Shown here piece after piece: positions 34,581-42,371 of a DNA stretch of 42,371 nt. The notes under the pieces were generated by a model that was given only the letters and a program-made list of their open reading frames with translations, searched no databases and had not been told where the DNA came from. The translations under genes and the position numbers were made by a program. The DNA comes from an uncultured Bradyrhizobium sp. GTDB taxonomy: Bacteria; Pseudomonadota; Alphaproteobacteria; Rhizobiales; Xanthobacteraceae. Numbering within the stretch: the stretch's first letter is position 1; each line of letters starts with the position of its first letter. The stretch lies in the NCBI RefSeq assembly GCF_936943645.1, contig NZ_CAKZJO010000020.1, forward strand, positions 1 to 42,371. The letters run 5' to 3'.

Positions 34581-36551
34581 ATGGGCGGCATTTCCCTTCG
34601 TCTTACTCACAAGGTCATGGCGATCGGATTGTTCGGTCTCATTGGGCTCGTCGCCTTCGGTTCGATCTACCAGATCGGCAGCCTCTCACAGGACACGTCT
34701 CGCGATGCCGCCGAGAACGCGCGCAAGATGTCCGATCTGAACCAGCGGGCTTCCCAGCAATTGCTCGAAGCGCGCCGGGCCGAGAAGGATTTCCAGCTCC
34801 GTCGCGACCAGTCTTATGCGAAGCGTCACGGCGAGCTCGCGTCCGACATCGTTGGCAACCTTGATCGCCTCGGCAGCGCGGCGCGTGCGGCGGGATATGC
34901 GACGATCGGCGAGAAGACGTCGCAGGCCCGCGCCGGGTTCGATAGATATGTGAGCGAGTTTGCGGCCGTCGAGAAGGCCGAGGTCAAGCTTGGCTTGAAC
35001 GAGACCCTCGGCCTGTCGGGCTCGCTGCGCACGGCAGTCCACGCCATCGAGACCAAGCTCAAGGAGGTCGACGACCCCAGGCTCACCAGCGGCATGCTGA
35101 TGATGCGTCGCCACGAGAAGGACTTCATGCTGCGCCGCGACCAGAAATACGTCGACGCACTGAAGAAGACGGCGACCGAATTCTCCCGGCAGATCGAGAC
35201 GTCGACGATTCCGCCGGCCGTCAAGGCGGACATCGGCAAGCTGCTCGCCAAGTATGAGGGTGACTTCTCGGCCTGGGCGGCCGGCGCGCAGGATCTGACC
35301 GCGCACGGTGCGGCCATGTCCAGGGAATTCCGGGTGATCGAACCGGTGCTCGAAGACATCGAAAAGAACGTGACGCAGCGCTACGATGCGGCGCAGGCCG
35401 CCGAAGCATCGACGCGGGCCTCGATCAAGCTGTGGATGTGGGTTGCGCTTGCATGCTCCATCCTGCTGGTGGGAGGCGTGTCCTTCTTCATCGGCCGCTC
35501 GATCTCGTCCGCGCTGATCGCCATGGTACGGTCGATGACGGGCCTCGCAAACGGCGATACCTCCGTCGTGATTCCCGGCCTCGGCCGCAAGGATGAGATC
35601 GGCGAGATGGCCGGCGCGGTTGCGGTCTTCAAGACCAACATGGCGGAGGCCGATCGGCTGCGCGCCGAGCAGGCCGAAGCGGAGGCGCGCGCCAGGCAGC
35701 AGCGCAAGGCGGACATGCAGCGGCTCGCCGACCGTTTCGAAGGCGCGGTCGGCGAGATCATCGAGACCGTGTCGTCGGCGGCGACCGAGCTCGAGGCGTC
35801 TTCCAACACGCTGACGCAGGCCGCCGAGCGCGGCAACAGTCTCGCCACGGCCGTGGCGGCGGCCTCGGAGGAGGCGTCCGCCAACGTGCAGTCGGTGTCG
35901 TCAGCGAGCGAGGAGCTGACCTCCTCGGTCTCCGAGATCAGCCGCCAGGTGCAGGAATCCGCACGCGTCGCCGACGTCGCGGTCGGGCAGGCCGAGCGCA
36001 CCAATGCACGCGTCGCCGAGCTGACGAAGGCCGCCTCCCGCATCGGCGACGTGGTCGAGTTGATCAACACCATTGCGGCGCAAACCAACCTGCTGGCGCT
36101 CAACGCGACGATCGAGGCGGCGCGTGCAGGCGAAGCCGGCAAGGGCTTTGCCGTCGTCGCGACCGAAGTGAAGGCGCTCGCCGAGCAGACCGCGAAAGCC
36201 ACCGGCGAGATCGGCCAGCACATCGGCGCGATCCAGGCCGCGACGGAGGATTCGGTCGGTGCGATCAAGGAGATCGGGGACACCATCGCCAAGATGTCGG
36301 AAATCTCCTCGACCATCGCCGCGGCGGTGGAAGAGCAGGGCGCCGCCACCCAGGAGATCTCGCGCAACATCCAGCACGCCGCGCAGGGCACCTCCGACGT
36401 CTCGGCGAATATCGGCGACGTCCAGCGCGGCGCGGGCGAGACCGGCGCCGCCTCGGCGCAGGTGCATTCGGCCGCGCAGTCGCTGTCGCAGGACAGCAAC
36501 CGCCTCAAGAGCGAGGTCTCGCGCTTCCTGGAAACGGTGCGAGCGGCCTGA
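34581..36551 (+). CDS. Methyl-accepting chemotaxis protein with HBM-type sensor (2 of 3)
   Basis: The 656-residue receptor has a first span at about 12-32 and a periplasmic domain of about 245 residues. That domain contains the same helix motif twice: [16 protein letters not shown] near 63-78 and [16 protein letters not shown] near 175-190. This matches the helical bimodular (HBM) sensor domain, two stacked four-helix bundles that in studied members bind organic acids or other small ligands. The second span is near 282-305, then HAMP and the signalling domain with tip [33 protein letters not shown]. It ends FLETVRAA with no docking pentapeptide. GGAG lies eight nt before the chosen ATG. Confidence 0.94.
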   Translation: MGGISLRLTHKVMAIGLFGLIGLVAFGSIYQIGSLSQDTSRDAAENARKMSDLNQRASQQLLEARRAEKDFQLRRDQSYAKRHGELASDIVGNLDRLGSAARAAGYATIGEKTSQARAGFDRYVSEFAAVEKAEVKLGLNETLGLSGSLRTAVHAIETKLKEVDDPRLTSGMLMMRRHEKDFMLRRDQKYVDALKKTATEFSRQIETSTIPPAVKADIGKLLAKYEGDFSAWAAGAQDLTAHGAAMSREFRVIEPVLEDIEKNVTQRYDAAQAAEASTRASIKLWMWVALACSILLVGGVSFFIGRSISSALIAMVRSMTGLANGDTSVVIPGLGRKDEIGEMAGAVAVFKTNMAEADRLRAEQAEAEARARQQRKADMQRLADRFEGAVGEIIETVSSAATELEASSNTLTQAAERGNSLATAVAAASEEASANVQSVSSASEELTSSVSEISRQVQESARVADVAVGQAERTNARVAELTKAASRIGDVVELINTIAAQTNLLALNATIEAARAGEAGKGFAVVATEVKALAEQTAKATGEIGQHIGAIQAATEDSVGAIKEIGDTIAKMSEISSTIAAAVEEQGAATQEISRNIQHAAQGTSDVSANIGDVQRGAGETGAASAQVHSAAQSLSQDSNRLKSEVSRFLETVRAA

Positions 36552-36830
36552 GTGGCGAGCCATCCCGTCGGGTGCGGCGGGAAGCGGTGCGCTGGTGTGG
36601 CGCGCCATGCCGGCCGCGCCGCAGCAGATCGTTGCCAAGCATTTAACGGTGCAGCTGCCGAATTCCGTAATTCAACGTAGCTTCCTGTTAACGCCTGTTT
36701 GCAAGTATGTGCGTAATCTTACGAGATAAGAACCAGCCATCATTGTTGGAATGACCTCCGCCCTGCCGTCAGTCGTGACGATTGCGGCGCAGATGATTTG
36801 TGCGTTGTAGGTTTCACCGGGATTTGCGTG

Positions 36831-38519
36831 ATGTCGAAGTTGTCGATCGTCTTCAAGCTGCTGACCGTGTTGTCAGTCCTCGTGCTCTCGCTCGCCGGTG
36901 TCGGCGTGATGGCGATCGGCACGATGCAGAACATCAACTCCCACACCGTCGAGATTGCCGAGAGCTGGCTGCCGAGCGTGCGTGCGCTGGGCTCCATGCG
37001 CGCCGACATCAACGAGCTGCGCGTCGCGCTGCGTCTGCACCTGATGCAGGACAGTGCCGAGGGCAAGGAAGCCGCCGAGAAGCGGCTGGCAGGCTTGCGC
37101 GACCGGATCGAGAAGACCCGCAAGGTCTACGAGCGCCTGATCACCGTGCCCGAAGAGCGCTCTCTCTATGAGCAGTGGACCAAGGCGTGGACCGAATATC
37201 TGAACGGCGTGCAGGATACGATGGCGCTGTCGCGCAAGAGCGTCGGCAAGTTCCCGGTCGACGCCAACGAGCTATTGCAGACCAAGGTGGCGAAGATGGC
37301 CCAGGCGGCCGACCCGCTGCTCCAGAAGGGCATCGAGCTCAACAACAGCGGCGCCGAGCTGGAGACGAAGCAGGCGGCCGACAGCTACGCGTTGATCTTC
37401 CGCGTGCTGGTCGGCATCATCGTTGCCGCCGTCGTGATCGCGATCGCCGCCGCCTATTATCTCGTGCGCGACGTGTCGCGCGGTATCGCCTCGATCATCA
37501 AGCCGATGCAGTCGCTCGGTGAAGGCGACCTCTCCGCCGAGGTGCCGCATCGCGGTGAGAAGACCGAGATCGGCGCGATGGCGGATGCGCTGCAGATCTT
37601 CAAGGACGCGCTGATCGCCAAGCGGGCGGCGGACGAGGCGGCCCGGATTGATGCCGAAGCCAAGATCGAGCGCGGCCGCCGCGTCGATGCCATCACCCGC
37701 AAGTTCGAAGCCATGATCGGCGAGGTCGTCGGCACCGTCTCCTCGGCCTCGACCGAGCTCGAGGCGTCGGCCTCGACGCTGACCGGCACCGCGCAACGCG
37801 GCCAGGAGCTCGCGACCGTGGTTGCGGCGGCCTCCGAGGAAGCCTCCACCAACGTCCAGGCAGTCGCCTCCGCATCCGAGGAGCTGTCGTCCTCCATCAC
37901 CGAGATCAGCCGCCGCGTGCAGGATTCGGCGCGGATGGCGGCGGAAGCCGTCGAGCAGGCAGCGCGGACCAACGAGCGCGTCAATGCGCTGTCGCAGGCC
38001 GCGTCCCGCATCGGCGACGTCGTCGAGCTCATCAACACCATTGCAGGCCAGACCAATCTGCTGGCGCTCAACGCCACGATCGAGGCGGCGCGCGCGGGCG
38101 AAGCCGGCCGCGGCTTCGCCGTCGTCGCCTCCGAAGTCAAGGCGCTGGCCGAGCAGACCGCGAAGGCGACCGGCGAGATCGGTGCGCAGGTGTCGGGCAT
38201 CCAGGCCGCGACGCAGGAATCCGTCAGCGCCATTCAGGAGATCGGCGGCACCATCGAGCGGCTGTCCGAAGTGTCCGCGGCGATTGCCGCCGCCGTCGAG
38301 GAGCAGGGCGCGGCGACGCAGGAGATCTCGCGCAACGTCCAGCAGGCCTCGGTCGGCACGCAGGAGGTTTCGGCGAACATCACCGACGTGCAGCGCGGCG
38401 CGATCGAGACCGGCGAAGCCTCGGTCGAGGTGCTGTCGGCGGCGAAATCGCTGGCGACCGACAGCACGCGCCTCAAGGTCGAGGTCGCGCAGTTCCTGGA
38501 ATCGGTCCGCGCGGCCTGA
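36831..38519 (+). CDS. Methyl-accepting chemotaxis protein with four-helix-bundle sensor (3 of 3)
   Basis: The 562-residue receptor starts MSKLSIVFKLLTVLSVLVLS, the first span. The periplasmic domain of about 155 residues resembles the 4HB_MCP type (AESWLPSVRALGSMRADINELR). The second span lies near 188-210 and HAMP near 211-260. The signalling domain tip is identical to that of the first receptor over about 59 residues, from [17 protein letters not shown] to KATGEIG. The end is FLESVRAA. The ATG has GGGA about eight nt upstream. It converges on the DUF2339 gene with only 3 nt between the two stops. The ligand is unknown. Confidence 0.95.
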   Translation: MSKLSIVFKLLTVLSVLVLSLAGVGVMAIGTMQNINSHTVEIAESWLPSVRALGSMRADINELRVALRLHLMQDSAEGKEAAEKRLAGLRDRIEKTRKVYERLITVPEERSLYEQWTKAWTEYLNGVQDTMALSRKSVGKFPVDANELLQTKVAKMAQAADPLLQKGIELNNSGAELETKQAADSYALIFRVLVGIIVAAVVIAIAAAYYLVRDVSRGIASIIKPMQSLGEGDLSAEVPHRGEKTEIGAMADALQIFKDALIAKRAADEAARIDAEAKIERGRRVDAITRKFEAMIGEVVGTVSSASTELEASASTLTGTAQRGQELATVVAAASEEASTNVQAVASASEELSSSITEISRRVQDSARMAAEAVEQAARTNERVNALSQAASRIGDVVELINTIAGQTNLLALNATIEAARAGEAGRGFAVVASEVKALAEQTAKATGEIGAQVSGIQAATQESVSAIQEIGGTIERLSEVSAAIAAAVEEQGAATQEISRNVQQASVGTQEVSANITDVQRGAIETGEASVEVLSAAKSLATDSTRLKVEVAQFLESVRAA

Positions 38520-38522
38520 TCT

Positions 38523-41252
38523 TCAACTTCCCGATTGCGGGGCCGGCGGCGGCGTCACCTGCCGCCGGAACAGGATGCGCTGGTACAGCCAGCCGATCGC
38601 GACCAGCACGATGCCGAGCCCCATGAACGACAGCGCCCTGTAGACGCCGGTCAGCGTCGACATGTCGATGACGAAGGCCTTGAGGATCGTCAGCGCGATG
38701 ACGGCAGCCGAAGCCAGCCGCGCGCGCTCGGAGTTGACGAGGAGGCCGACCCCCAGCAACACCACGCCGAAGCCGAGCCAGCCGATCGAATAGGTGTATT
38801 GCTCGGCGCCCGTCGTCGGACCGGTCGAGAGGATCGGGCCGTGATAGAAGCGGCGGATCTCCAGCGTGACATAGGCGAGCGCGAACACGAGCGCGCCGCC
38901 GGCGATGGTGTTGGCGTAGGCCTTGCCGCGCGCGCCGGCCACCGCATAGGACAACAGCAGCATCAGGACGGCCGGCAGCGCATAGCCGAGCAGCAGCAGG
39001 TTGAACACCGCGCCGCCGACGTCGATGCGCCAGATCAGCGGATTTTCCAGGATCAGGAGGCCGCCCACGCTGATGAGTCCGCCGATCGCCGTGAGCACGA
39101 TGGCGCCGACATCGTGCACGACGCTGTGGCTGCGCAGCGCCAAGCGCTCCAGCCCGATCGCCATCGCCAGCGTGACGCAAACCTGCAGCGCGAATTCGAG
39201 CAGCGACGGCGGTGAGATCATGTCGCCGCCGGTCGCGAAGTGCCGGATCTCCATGAAGGCAAGCAGTGCGGTGAACAGGATCGCCGCGGTCTCCACCATG
39301 CGCAGCGGCGCGTCGTCGGCGCGGCGGCGCAGGAACAGGCTCGCGGTCCAGAACGATGCCGCCGGCAGGCCGTAGCCCCAGAGCAGCCAGTTGAAGATCG
39401 GCGTGGTGCCGACGGCATCGCCGACGATGCGCGGATCGTAGGCGATGCGCGCGGTGACGAGGGCGGCGAAGATCGCTGCGAGCCAGCGCAGGAACGGGAT
39501 CGGCCGCTGCAGCGAGATCCAGGCGGTGCCGAGCGACATCAGCGCCAGCGCGATCGTCAGCCAGCCCTTCTCCAGTGCGAAAGTCAGCGCCAGCGCCAGC
39601 GCGCCGAGCGTGCCGGTGGCGAACAAGGCGGCGGAGATCATGGTGCCCGGCCGGGTCTCGCGGCGCGTCAGCGCCTCGGTCGCGGCGCCAAAGCTTGCTG
39701 CGAGCAGCACCGCGAGGATCGCGAACGGGATCGAGCGGTCGAGATGGGCGATCCGCGCGTAGAGCGCAACCAGGATCGCGATCGGCGTCGCGACGCCTGC
39801 CACCGACCACACCACCGGAATGATCGCCGAGTTCGACCGGCCCTGCGCCAGGAAGCCGGCAATGCCGAAGCCTGCGGCGAAGATCGCGGCCGTCACCAGA
39901 TGCAGCGTGACGGAGCTGTCGGTCGCGGCAGGTCCGATGCCCGCAATCGGGCCGCCCGGCAGCACCAGCATGTCGGGATTGGCGCGCACCGCCCATTCGG
40001 CGAACACGATGAAGACCGTCGCGGCGGCCGCGCCGATGGCGCCGGTGGCAGCGGACGAACGCCAGGCGACGAACAGGGTGCCGCCGACGAGCAGCGCGAA
40101 CGCGATCAGCGCCAGATCGGCGTGTGCGCTCGACAGCACGATCAGCATCGCGCCGAACAGATAGGCACCGAGCGCGCCCGAGGAGATCGGCTCGATCTCG
40201 CCGTCCTCGATGGCAGGCCCGAACATGAAGCCGCAGACGACGAGGAGCGCGGCCAGCACGAAGCCCGCGATGACGTGGAAAGCGTGCGGCGCGACCTGCA
40301 CCTGCTCGGTGTCGAGGCCCGGGAACAGCCAGAGCACCGCGAACGCGATGGTCGTCACCGCAAGCCAGCGCCACAGCCGGATGCGGGCAAGGCCGAAGCT
40401 CGCGGCGGTGACCACGGCAAGATAGATGTAGAGCGCCCAATAGTCCGGCTTGCCGCTGGAGACCAGAACCGGCGTCACGAAGGCGCCGACCACGCCGAGG
40501 CCCGCGAGCGCGGGTCCGTGCAGCAGCGCCGCGGCGAGCGTGCACATCGCCACGATGCCGAGCAGCACGAAGGCCGTGGCGGGCACCAGGAAGCCGTAGA
40601 GCGCGTAAGCGGCATAGATGGTTGCGAACGCCACCGCCGTTCCGGCCGCGGTGAGAATCGCGGGGATGTTGGCGATCGGCAGCGCGGCGATGTTGGAGAT
40701 GCTCTCCTTGCGCCGTGTCCATTCGCCGGCCGCCAGCAGCGCGGTCGCGAACAGGCCGCCGAGGAACACGCGCACGCCGGGGCCGAGCAGGCCGGCCTCG
40801 ATCGAATAGCGCACCATGAAGAAGCCGCCGAGCGCGAGCGCAAGGCCACCGATCCACACCACCCAGCGCGTGCCGAGCCGCTCCTCGAAGCCGGGTTCTC
40901 GAACATCGGGTGCGCGCGCCGGCAATGGCGGCGGAGCATCGGCCTGCGGCCCGCTTGCGAGCGGGGGCGGCAAGAGCGCTTCGGTGACGGGCGGCGGCAT
41001 GGCCGCTTCGGCTTCGACCTCAGGTGCAAGCGGCGGCGGCTCGGCGGTTGTAGCTGCCGCGGGCGCTTCGGCCTGCGTCTGCACGGGCAGCGGCGGCGGC
41101 AGCTGCACCTGCCGCCGTTGCGCGTAGAACATTTCTTCGAGCGTGTTGAATCGACGCCGCAGGTCGGCTGCCTGGCTGGAGGCCTTGATGGCGATCAGGA
41201 TGGCGATGATCGCGATGATCAGCGCGAAGACGTCAAACGGGCCGTCGAACAT
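38523..41252 (-). CDS. DUF2339 giant polytopic membrane protein
   Basis: The 909-residue protein has one N-terminal hydrophobic helix (ALIIAIIAILIAIKA, about 10-24), then a charged coiled stretch LRRRFNTLEEMFYAQRR. A region of about 80 residues rich in Pro, Ala and Glu follows (PPPLP repeats), and after it at least twenty closely packed membrane helices. RWVVWIGGLALALGGFFMVRYSIE begins the DUF2339 domain. The family is widespread in Gram-negative bacteria and its function is unknown; transport or a membrane-organising role are guesses. It stands next to nadQ (50 nt) on the same strand, so the two may be co-transcribed, nadQ first. Confidence 0.93.
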   Translation of the reverse strand: MFDGPFDVFALIIAIIAILIAIKASSQAADLRRRFNTLEEMFYAQRRQVQLPPPLPVQTQAEAPAAATTAEPPPLAPEVEAEAAMPPPVTEALLPPPLASGPQADAPPPLPARAPDVREPGFEERLGTRWVVWIGGLALALGGFFMVRYSIEAGLLGPGVRVFLGGLFATALLAAGEWTRRKESISNIAALPIANIPAILTAAGTAVAFATIYAAYALYGFLVPATAFVLLGIVAMCTLAAALLHGPALAGLGVVGAFVTPVLVSSGKPDYWALYIYLAVVTAASFGLARIRLWRWLAVTTIAFAVLWLFPGLDTEQVQVAPHAFHVIAGFVLAALLVVCGFMFGPAIEDGEIEPISSGALGAYLFGAMLIVLSSAHADLALIAFALLVGGTLFVAWRSSAATGAIGAAAATVFIVFAEWAVRANPDMLVLPGGPIAGIGPAATDSSVTLHLVTAAIFAAGFGIAGFLAQGRSNSAIIPVVWSVAGVATPIAILVALYARIAHLDRSIPFAILAVLLAASFGAATEALTRRETRPGTMISAALFATGTLGALALALTFALEKGWLTIALALMSLGTAWISLQRPIPFLRWLAAIFAALVTARIAYDPRIVGDAVGTTPIFNWLLWGYGLPAASFWTASLFLRRRADDAPLRMVETAAILFTALLAFMEIRHFATGGDMISPPSLLEFALQVCVTLAMAIGLERLALRSHSVVHDVGAIVLTAIGGLISVGGLLILENPLIWRIDVGGAVFNLLLLGYALPAVLMLLLSYAVAGARGKAYANTIAGGALVFALAYVTLEIRRFYHGPILSTGPTTGAEQYTYSIGWLGFGVVLLGVGLLVNSERARLASAAVIALTILKAFVIDMSTLTGVYRALSFMGLGIVLVAIGWLYQRILFRRQVTPPPAPQSGS

Positions 41253-41302
41253 GAAGCCTCCAGGCGACCGGCGGGCAGGGACCGATCACGGAAAATCTTG
41301 AG

Positions 41303-42271
41303 TTAGCGCCGGGAGCGGACGCGCAATCCCGGTGCGGGCCGCTCCTGGAGCACGTCGCGGCGGAAGCGGTAAAGCGCCGCCGGCCGTCCGCCCGTCTGTG
41401 TCGACATCACCCCGGTCGGTTCGACCAGGGCTTCCATTTCAACCAGGCGGCGGAAATTCTGCTTGTGCAGATGCCGGCCGGAGATCGCCTCAACCGTATG
41501 CTGCAGTTCTGTGAGTGTGAACTCGGGCGGCAAAAGTTCAAACACCACAGGACGATACTTCAGTTTTGCCCGGAGCCGGGCGATCGCTGTGGCGAGAATC
41601 CGGCGATGATCGAACCGCATCGAGGTCCCGAGCGGGGGCAGCGTCTTGCGCGCTAATGCCGCAGGACGGCCGTCGCGCCGCGCTTCCTCGACCAGGCCGG
41701 CCTCGTACAAGAGCTCGTAGCGGTCGAGCACGCGCTCCTCGTCCCAAGCCGCCCCGTCGAGGCCGAAATAGAACCGCACGCGATCCTTGCGCGGCAGCGC
41801 GCGCGTTGTCTCCGGCGTCTCCTCGGCGGCCCATTCGGCCAGCGCGGGAATGATGTCGCGGGCGATGATCGCCGGCGGCTCCTCGCGCCAGTCTTCCCAG
41901 GGCAGGAAGCGGTACCATGGCGCGAAGCTCGCCGCGTTGGCCGCAAGCTCGCCGTCCACCGCGCGCGTCAGTGCGAGATAGCCGATCGACACCATATGCG
42001 CGCCGGTGTCGCCGGCCTCGGCATGACGGCCGCGATCGCCGAACGTATAGAGCTGCTCGACATAGCCGAGCCGCAAGCCGGCCTGTTCCTCGACCCAGGC
42101 GCGGAGGCCGATCTCGAAGGTGCGGTGCGCGAGCGCGTCGAACGGGCCGAACGGCAGGCCGGCCAGCCCGTCGCTGCCGCGCGCGGTCAGGATCAGCGGC
42201 TCGTGGCCCTCGATCGCAACGATCGCCGCGGTGAGGCCGATCTCGATCGGGGTCAGCAGAGTCTCGCTCAT
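41303..42271 (-). CDS. nadQ: NAD biosynthesis regulator NadQ (COG4111 type)
   Basis: The 322-residue protein has a degenerate Nudix-like domain in the first 150 residues. It includes FEIGLRAWVEEQAGLRLGYVEQLYTFGDRGR, where the catalytic Nudix glutamates are not in register. The C-terminal winged helix reads FTLTELQHTVEAISGRHLHKQNFRRLVEMEAL, then GGRPAALYRF. The same Nudix-plus-wing plan is found in NrtR. The alphaproteobacterial relative NadQ was predicted by comparative genomics to repress the nadABC genes, which lie in this window with two matching operators. I chose the ATG at 42271; a longer start at 42307 adds a non-conserved stretch. Confidence 0.85.
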   Translation of the reverse strand: MSETLLTPIEIGLTAAIVAIEGHEPLILTARGSDGLAGLPFGPFDALAHRTFEIGLRAWVEEQAGLRLGYVEQLYTFGDRGRHAEAGDTGAHMVSIGYLALTRAVDGELAANAASFAPWYRFLPWEDWREEPPAIIARDIIPALAEWAAEETPETTRALPRKDRVRFYFGLDGAAWDEERVLDRYELLYEAGLVEEARRDGRPAALARKTLPPLGTSMRFDHRRILATAIARLRAKLKYRPVVFELLPPEFTLTELQHTVEAISGRHLHKQNFRRLVEMEALVEPTGVMSTQTGGRPAALYRFRRDVLQERPAPGLRVRSRR

Positions 42272-42329
42272 GCGATGACGATCGCCGTTGCAGAATTGAT
42301 TGAGCAAACTTCTCCGCGGGCTCGGTGCA

Positions 42330-42352
42330 CCTCTCCCGCTTGCGGGGGAGGC
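42330..42352. repeat. Partial R4 repeat at the window edge
   Basis: CCTCTCCCGCTTGCGGGGGAGG is one hairpin of the R4 family, cut off from a possible second half by the end of the window. Confidence 0.7.
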
Positions 42353-42371
42353 CGACGCGCTCGAAGAGCGC

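Noticed and set aside
32550..36700. TTAAC-type half sites upstream of the three chemoreceptors as CtrA boxes
   Set aside because: Only isolated TTAAC words are present (for example near 32553, 34484 and 36672). No full TTAA-N7-TTAA site was found, so the call is not supported.
38473..40857. Minus-strand open frame of 794 codons in another register of DUF2339
   Set aside because: It overlaps the real gene on the same strand, is arginine-rich, and lacks membrane helices or any known motif.
39240..41306. Plus-strand open frame of 688 codons opposite the DUF2339 gene
   Set aside because: The protein would be almost entirely Arg, Glu, Asp, Gln and Gly, the typical antisense shadow of a hydrophobic high-GC gene.

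Overview
The window is a GC-rich stretch of ordinary alphaproteobacterial chromosome. It looks like Bradyrhizobium or a close relative in the Nitrobacteraceae. Supporting signs are the gene content (ETF-ubiquinone oxidoreductase, glyQ-glyS, pyruvate phosphate dikinase, DUF1236 and DUF3096 proteins, a COG4111-type NAD regulator, several chemoreceptors), strong third-position G/C with long spurious antisense frames, and many intergenic palindromic repeats of types I associate with this group. The assignment comes from reading the proteins, not from a search. I see no phage, plasmid, IS element, CRISPR array, rRNA or tRNA.

Layout. At 0.2-4.6 kb lie a GT39-like membrane protein, a family-4-type uracil-DNA glycosylase (minus strand) and ETF-ubiquinone oxidoreductase. 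At 4.9-7.7 kb an exported TPR protein is followed closely by ispE. From 7.8 to 12.8 kb the minus strand carries an alpha/beta hydrolase overlapping a LysE-type exporter, a KAS II (FabF-like) gene directly behind an HxlR regulator with a clear operator, and a polyprenyl diphosphate synthase. At 12.9-18.6 kb the plus strand carries a DUF2007 protein overlapping a TrmN6-like methyltransferase, a cytoplasmic S49 peptidase, a small membrane protein and glyQ-glyS (4-nt ATGA overlap). A 32-residue membrane protein not previously delimited sits on the minus strand at 13.9-14.0 kb. At 18.9-24.7 kb are a DUF1236 protein, a DUF3096 protein, ppdK with a histone-H1-like N-terminal tail, and an SleB-type cell wall hydrolase. 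At 24.9-28.7 kb the minus-strand operon nadA-nadB-nadC encodes de novo NAD synthesis from aspartate. At 29.0-32.4 kb are an MFS transporter, an AcuI/YhdH reductase and two small hypothetical proteins. At 32.6-38.5 kb are three tandem methyl-accepting chemotaxis proteins. On the minus strand at 38.5-42.3 kb are a giant DUF2339 membrane protein and nadQ.

The best-supported functional link is NAD control. A NadQ-type regulator (Nudix-like domain plus winged helix) lies about 12.5 kb from nadABC. The region upstream of nadA carries two inverted copies of a 15-bp near-palindrome (TGCTCnnnTTGAGTA) that share further flanking bases. A second local circuit is HxlR-FabF, with an 11-bp-arm operator just upstream of the regulator start.

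The intergenic spaces hold at least six families of palindromic repeats, some stacked together and one lying inside the nad operon between nadA and nadB. I found no wholly new multi-gene system. The most unusual items are the lysine/alanine tail on PPDK, the uracil-DNA glycosylase that appears to lack two iron-sulfur ligands, the stacked repeats, and the NAD regulatory sites.
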